From assembly GCA_026645375.1 (NCBI GenBank), contig JAPFFX010000422.1, forward strand, positions 1 to 10,066: a stretch of DNA of 10,066 bases, read 5' to 3'. The position numbers and the translations under genes are program-made. The notes under the pieces are model-generated. The model made no database searches, had not been told where the DNA came from, and worked only from the letters and a program-made list of their open reading frames with translations. This document shows positions 6,883 to 10,066 of this stretch, piece after piece (position 1 is the first letter of the stretch; each line of letters opens with the position of its first letter). The stretch is from Citricoccus sp. WCRC_4 (GTDB taxonomy: Bacteria > Actinomycetota > Actinomycetes > Actinomycetales > Micrococcaceae).

Positions 6883-7500
6883 ATGGAGGCGGTGCAGGAG
6901 GTGCTCAGCGCTGCGGACTCCGTCTGGGTCTATCCGCTCGGGATGATCCTGGTCGCCGTGTCCGCGTTGTTCCCGCCCGTGCCGAGCACCTCGGTCTTCG
7001 TCGCGCTCGGCGCGCTGTCGGTCACGCACAACGTGCCCAACGGCTTCCTGCTGGTGGTGTCCATGCTGGCCGGCGCCGTGCTCGGGGACGCGGCGACCTA
7101 TGGACTGGTGCGTCAACGGGACGTGGCGAACTGGCGCATGCTCAGCGGGGTCCGGGCGCAGAAGGCGCTGGACGCCTCCCGGAGCCGCCTGGACCACGGC
7201 GCGGTCTCCTGGGTGCTGACCTCGCGTTTCATCCCCCTGGGCCGGCTGACCATGAACGTGGCCTGCGCCATCACGCCCATCCCCTGGGGCTCCTTCGTGC
7301 TCTATTCACTGGGGGCGGGCATCCTCTGGTCCACCTACTCCGTGGGTATCGGCGCACTGTCCGGACTGCTGCCCGGACTCTCCACGGAGCTCACGGTCCT
7401 CGTGGCCATCGCGTTCTCGCTGATCCTGGGCCGCGCGATCGGCGCCGCGGCGGCCTGGTACCTCCAGCCAGAGGCTGACCGCCCGGCGGGACCCGCCTGA
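6883..7500 (+). CDS. DedA-family (VTT-domain) membrane protein
   Basis: A 205-residue integral membrane protein of the DedA family, whose members act in the cytoplasmic membrane, some as undecaprenyl-phosphate or phospholipid flippases. Visible motifs are FPPVPST (30-36), GDAATYGLVR (68-77) with the conserved Gly-Asp, and SRFIPLGRLTMNVACA (114-129) with Arg115 and Arg121 in the family's re-entrant loop pattern. Further hydrophobic segments lie at about 136-160 and 168-193. The first motif has Ser-Thr where many family members have a conserved acidic residue (P-S-E). The ATG at 6883 is preceded by GAGGGAG, but 12 bases away; GTG codons at 6892 and 6901 are alternatives. It lies 141 bp after the SulP gene and is probably transcribed separately. 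It ends at the hairpin at 7503-7524. Confidence 0.85.
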   Translation: MEAVQEVLSAADSVWVYPLGMILVAVSALFPPVPSTSVFVALGALSVTHNVPNGFLLVVSMLAGAVLGDAATYGLVRQRDVANWRMLSGVRAQKALDASRSRLDHGAVSWVLTSRFIPLGRLTMNVACAITPIPWGSFVLYSLGAGILWSTYSVGIGALSGLLPGLSTELTVLVAIAFSLILGRAIGAAAAWYLQPEADRPAGPA

Positions 7501-7502
7501 CC

Positions 7503-7524
7503 GGCCGGACCCGCCCGTCCGGCC
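7503..7524 (+). terminator. Terminator hairpin after the DedA gene
   Basis: GGCCGGAC and GTCCGGCC form a perfect 8-bp stem with a CCGCCC loop, beginning 3 bases after the DedA stop codon. No T-run follows. It insulates the DedA gene from the catabolic operon promoter that begins about 20 bp further on. Confidence 0.65.
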
Positions 7525-7542
7525 TGCGGGCCGACCCGGGTG

Positions 7543-7570
7543 TTGCACTCCGCGCAAAATCGTATACGAT
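7543..7570 (+). promoter_or_regulatory. Predicted promoter of the hpa-type operon
   Basis: TTGCAC (7543-7548) and TACGAT (7565-7570) form a -35/-10 pair with a 16-bp spacer; TACGAT fits TANNNT. Transcription would start near 7577, leaving a leader of about 58 bases before the ATG at 7635. The -10 is the right half of the GTATAC palindrome at 7559-7570, so a bound repressor would block RNA polymerase. Confidence 0.55.
7559..7570. promoter_or_regulatory. Perfect 12-bp palindrome, probable GntR/FCD operator
   Basis: ATCGTATACGAT is a perfect palindrome, and its AT-rich centre stands out in this very GC-rich DNA. GntR-family regulators of the FCD subgroup are known to bind palindromes centred on GTATAC or similar. 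Such a regulator is encoded in the same operon (9224-9937). Position over the -10 suggests autoregulated repression of the whole operon, relieved by a pathway intermediate. Confidence 0.6.
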
Positions 7571-7579
7571 CTGTGGTGA

Positions 7580-7607
7580 GCGACGCAGATCACACGACGC
7601 AGACCAC
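7580..7607 (+). repeat. Tandem 14-bp direct repeat in the operon leader
   Basis: Two adjacent 14-bp units, GCGACGCAGATCAC (7580-7593) and ACGACGCAGACCAC (7594-7607), agree at 12 of 14 positions. In addition GATCTG (7568-7573) and CAGATC (7586-7591) can pair across a 12-base gap. The repeats lie between the presumed transcription start and the ribosome-binding site (GGAGG, 7619-7623). They may be a second regulator site or a leader structure; the role is unknown. Confidence 0.4.
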
Positions 7608-7634
7608 CCCCTGACCGCGGAGGCGCAACACACC

Positions 7635-9227
7635 ATGGCAGACAACGCAGAGGGCACGGCGGTGCCGACCACCGGCCCCGTGGACTTCACCACCCGTGAG
7701 CACCGCCCGGGCAAGGTCATCGCGCTGCACCTGAACTACCCCTCGCGCATCGCCCAGCGCGGGCGCTCGCCGCAGTTCCCCGGTTACTTCCTCAAGGCCG
7801 GCACCTCCATCGCCACCACGGGCGCCGAGATCGAACGCCCCGCCGGCACCGAACTGCTGGCCTACGAGGGCGAGATCGCCCTGGTCATCGGCCAGGACTG
7901 CCGCCGGGTCTCCCCGGAGGAGGGCTGGTCCAAGGTCTCCGGGATCACCGCCGCGAACGACTGGGGGCTGTACGACCTGCGCCACGCGGACAAGGGCTCC
8001 AACATCAAGAACAAGTCCGGTGACGGCTACACCCCGCTGGGCCCGGGCGTCATCCCCGCCGCCGCCGTCGACCCGGCCGGGCTGCGCGTGCGCACGTGGG
8101 TCAACGGCGAGCTGGTGCAGGACGACACCACCGCCGACCTCGTCTTCCCCTTCGGCCAGCTGGTGGCGGACCTGTCCCAGCTGATGACCCTGGAGGCCGG
8201 GGACGTCATCCTGACCGGTACCCCGGCCGGTTCCTCGGTCGCCCAGCCGGGCGACGTCGTCGAGGTGGAGGTGGACGCCCCCGGCGCCCCCGGCGCGCCC
8301 TCCACCGGCCGGCTCGTCTCCCGCGTCGTGGCCGGGGAGCACCCGATGGCGCCCTACGGGCACGGGCCCAAGGTCGACGACACCCAGCGGGAGGAGGCCT
8401 GGGGTTCCCGCGAGGCCGCCGGCCTGCCGCCGGTCCCCGCCGGGGAAGGTGCCGGGGAGGCCGGTTCGGACGGTTTCCACTACGTGCCCTCCGCCCCCAC
8501 GGCGGACCGCTCGCTGCTCACCGATGAGCTGAAGGCCAAGATCAACGCCACCGCGGTGGCCACCATCACCGCCCAGTTGCGCAAGCGCGGCATCGACAAC
8601 GCCACGATCGACGGCGTGCGCCCCATGCACCCGGGGCAGCGCATCCTGGGCTACGCCAAGACCCTGCGCTACGTGCCCAACCGCGAGGACCTGTTCAAGG
8701 CCTTCGGCGGCGGCTTCAACGCCCAGAAGCGGGCCATGGACACCGTGGAGCAGGACGACGTCGTCGTCATGGAGGCCCGCGGGGAGACCGGCACCGGCAC
8801 CCTCGGGGACGTGCTGGCCCTGCGCGCCAAGGTCCGCGGCGCCAACGCCGTGATCACCGACGGCGGCGTGCGGGACAGCGCGGCCGTCGCCGAGGTGGAC
8901 ATCCCGGTCTACTCCAGCGGCGTCCACCCGGCCGTGCTCGGCCGCCGGCACGTGCCCTGGGAGGTGGGCGGCACCATCGCCTGCGGCGGCACCACCGTGC
9001 AGTCCGGGGACATCATCGTCGGCGACGACGACGGGGTGGTGGTCATCCCGCCGGCGCTGCTGCACGAGGTCGTCGAGGACGCCTACGCGCAGGAGCTGCA
9101 GGACGCCTGGGTGTTCGACCGCGTGGCCGAGGGCCACCCGGTGGACGGTCTGTTCCCGCCGAACGCCGAGTGGAAGCAGCGCTACGCCGAGTACCGGGCC
9201 GCCCAGGACGCGGAGCGGTCCCGGTGA
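7635..9227 (+). CDS. Fused FAH-domain / RraA-like protein, probable HpaG-type isomerase/decarboxylase
   Basis: A 530-residue two-domain protein. Residues about 25-245 are a fumarylacetoacetate hydrolase-type domain, with metal ligands in YEGEIALVIG (Glu78, Glu80) and NDWGLYDLR (Asp109), the KSGDGYTPLGP loop, and LTGTPAG (193-199). A Pro/Gly-rich linker (about 246-295) leads to an RraA/HMG-aldolase-like domain (about 300-490) with GYAKTLRY, the D392-X20-R413-D414 pattern of Mg- and pyruvate-binding residues, and GDDDGVVVIP. In the homoprotocatechuate pathway, HpaG decarboxylates 5-oxopent-3-ene-1,2,5-tricarboxylate and isomerises the product, and the E. coli enzyme is two fused FAH domains. 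Here the second partner is RraA-like, a family with known oxaloacetate decarboxylase and aldolase activities. HpaG-like function is inferred from the FAH domain and the HpaE-like neighbour. The start at 7635 has GGAGG 11 bases upstream. Confidence 0.8.
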   Translation: MADNAEGTAVPTTGPVDFTTREHRPGKVIALHLNYPSRIAQRGRSPQFPGYFLKAGTSIATTGAEIERPAGTELLAYEGEIALVIGQDCRRVSPEEGWSKVSGITAANDWGLYDLRHADKGSNIKNKSGDGYTPLGPGVIPAAAVDPAGLRVRTWVNGELVQDDTTADLVFPFGQLVADLSQLMTLEAGDVILTGTPAGSSVAQPGDVVEVEVDAPGAPGAPSTGRLVSRVVAGEHPMAPYGHGPKVDDTQREEAWGSREAAGLPPVPAGEGAGEAGSDGFHYVPSAPTADRSLLTDELKAKINATAVATITAQLRKRGIDNATIDGVRPMHPGQRILGYAKTLRYVPNREDLFKAFGGGFNAQKRAMDTVEQDDVVVMEARGETGTGTLGDVLALRAKVRGANAVITDGGVRDSAAVAEVDIPVYSSGVHPAVLGRRHVPWEVGGTIACGGTTVQSGDIIVGDDDGVVVIPPALLHEVVEDAYAQELQDAWVFDRVAEGHPVDGLFPPNAEWKQRYAEYRAAQDAERSR

Positions 9228-9937
9228 GCACCCTCCGGGGTGCCGCACCGGTGGGGGCGCCGGACGCCGTGGCCCCCGCGGAGAGCCACTCCAAGGCGGA
9301 CCGGGCCTACCAGGCGCTGATCGAGGGCATCCAGCAGGGGCGCTTCGCCCCGGGCAGCCGGCTCGTGCTGGCCCAGCTGGCCGACGAGTTGGGGATGTCC
9401 GTGGTGCCGGTGCGGGAGGCGATCCGCCGGCTCCAGCACGACGACCTCGTCTCCTATGAGCGCAACGTGGGCGCGACCGTCGTCGGCGTCGACCCCGAGG
9501 AGTACAGGTACACCATGGAGACGCTGGCGCTGGTGGAGGGCTTCTCGACGGCCCAGTGCGCCCCGCTGGTCACCGCCGCGGAACTGGAGCGGGCCCGGGA
9601 CATCAACGCCCGGATGCGCGCCCTGCTGGACGACTTCGACCCGGTCGAGTTCACCGCCCTGAACAAGGAGTTCCACTCCACCCTGTTCGAGCACCACCAG
9701 AACCCGCACATCCTCGACCTCGTGCACCGCGGCTGGAACCGCCTGACCGCGTTGCGCTCGTCGACCTTCGCCCACGTGCCCGGCAGGGCACCCCAGTCCG
9801 TGGCCGAGCACGACCAGCTGCTCGACCTCATCGCCGCCGGTGCCCCGTTCCAGGACATCGAGGCGGCCGCCCGGCAACACCGCGCCAACACCCTGACGGC
9901 GTACATGGACACCATGGCGCCCGCCGACCAGCACTGA
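9224..9937 (+). CDS. GntR-family transcriptional regulator, FCD subgroup
   Basis: A 237-residue regulator starting at GTG 9224, whose start overlaps the stop of the preceding gene by 4 bases (GTGA); GGAG at 9212-9215 is correctly spaced. An in-frame ATG at 9170 would add 18 residues read from inside the upstream gene and has less support. Residues about 24-90 are a winged helix with the GntR pattern PGSRLVLAQLADELGMSVVPVREAIRRLQ. Residues about 95-228 are an all-helical FCD ligand-binding domain, with the metal-site residues Asn147-x3-His151, His196 and His219 visible. FCD regulators commonly bind carboxylic acids, so a homoprotocatechuate ring-cleavage intermediate is a plausible effector. 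The likely operator is the palindrome at 7559-7570, making it an autoregulator of its own operon. Repressor rather than activator is inferred from the operator overlapping the -10. Confidence 0.9.
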   Translation: MSTLRGAAPVGAPDAVAPAESHSKADRAYQALIEGIQQGRFAPGSRLVLAQLADELGMSVVPVREAIRRLQHDDLVSYERNVGATVVGVDPEEYRYTMETLALVEGFSTAQCAPLVTAAELERARDINARMRALLDDFDPVEFTALNKEFHSTLFEHHQNPHILDLVHRGWNRLTALRSSTFAHVPGRAPQSVAEHDQLLDLIAAGAPFQDIEAAARQHRANTLTAYMDTMAPADQH

Positions 9938-9980
9938 CCCCACCACATCCGTCCGCCTGCCCGACCGAGAGGACCCCACG

Positions 9981-10066
9981 ATGACGACCCAGGCCATCCC
10001 GAACACCGACTTCGCCCCGGCGAACCTGCCGGAGAAGATCCAGCACTACATCAACGGCAAGCACGT
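9981..10066 (+). CDS. hpaE: Start of an HpaE-like aldehyde dehydrogenase (3' end outside window)
   Basis: Only the first 28 codons are present. After a short leader, residues about 17-28 read LPEKIQHYINGK, the N-terminal pattern of aldehyde dehydrogenases (compare YIGGEW in the enzyme at 871). It resembles actinobacterial 5-carboxymethyl-2-hydroxymuconate semialdehyde dehydrogenase (HpaE) as I remember it. That enzyme oxidises the ring-cleavage product of homoprotocatechuate. AGAGGA lies 7 bases before the ATG, and the gene follows the GntR regulator by 43 bp with no terminator seen, so it belongs to the same operon. With so little sequence, the family call is reasonable, but the exact substrate is inferred from the FAH-domain neighbour. 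Confidence 0.6.
   Translation, partial: MTTQAIPNTDFAPANLPEKIQHYINGKH

Noticed and set aside
7590..9248. Long minus-strand open frame opposite the FAH-RraA gene
   Set aside because: Low-complexity Gly/Val/His/Asp-rich translation antisense to a gene with intact catalytic motifs in both domains; it has no family resemblance.
1..10066. Possible novel defence, mobile or CRISPR-type system
   Set aside because: No repeat arrays, transposase, integrase, nuclease, helicase or toxin-antitoxin proteins were seen; all recognisable genes are metabolic, transport or regulatory.

Overview
The window is very GC-rich (roughly 70% by eye), uses GTG as well as ATG starts, and is densely packed. Its proteins look actinobacterial, and a member of the Micrococcaceae (Arthrobacter, Kocuria, Citricoccus or Micrococcus relatives) is my best guess from gene content. 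No mobile elements, CRISPR arrays, tRNA or rRNA genes were seen. The window is an ordinary-looking catabolic and housekeeping stretch cut at both ends.

Region 1 (about 1-3570, plus strand): the C-terminal part of a probable GAF/winged-helix transcriptional regulator, then a 107-bp control region with a perfect CRP/GlxR-type palindrome and a cluster of TGCAAC/TTGC repeats. Next come an AldB/ExaC-type aldehyde dehydrogenase and an AdhP-type zinc alcohol dehydrogenase, closed by a strong 15-bp hairpin. Together the two enzymes would oxidise a primary alcohol such as ethanol to the aldehyde and then the acid.

Region 2 (3622-5064, minus strand): a two-gene unit of an SRPBCC-domain protein and an alpha/beta hydrolase, separated by only 2 bases. 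It converges on the alcohol dehydrogenase and shares its terminator. A well-placed -10/-35 pair suggests a leaderless transcript.

Region 3 (5096-7524, plus strand): a SulP-family anion transporter with a C-terminal STAS domain, then a DedA-family membrane protein. They are separated by 141 bp that hold a possible terminator but no gene.

Region 4 (7543-10066, plus strand): the start of a probable homoprotocatechuate (4-hydroxyphenylacetate) meta-cleavage operon. It holds a promoter whose -10 lies inside a perfect GTATAC-centred palindrome, then a fused FAH-domain/RraA-like protein, a GntR/FCD regulator overlapping it by 4 bases, and the first 28 codons of an HpaE-like aldehyde dehydrogenase. 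The simplest model is that the GntR protein represses this operon through the palindrome until a pathway intermediate binds it. The FAH-RraA fusion, sitting where the two-FAH-domain HpaG would be expected, is the most interesting item in the window.
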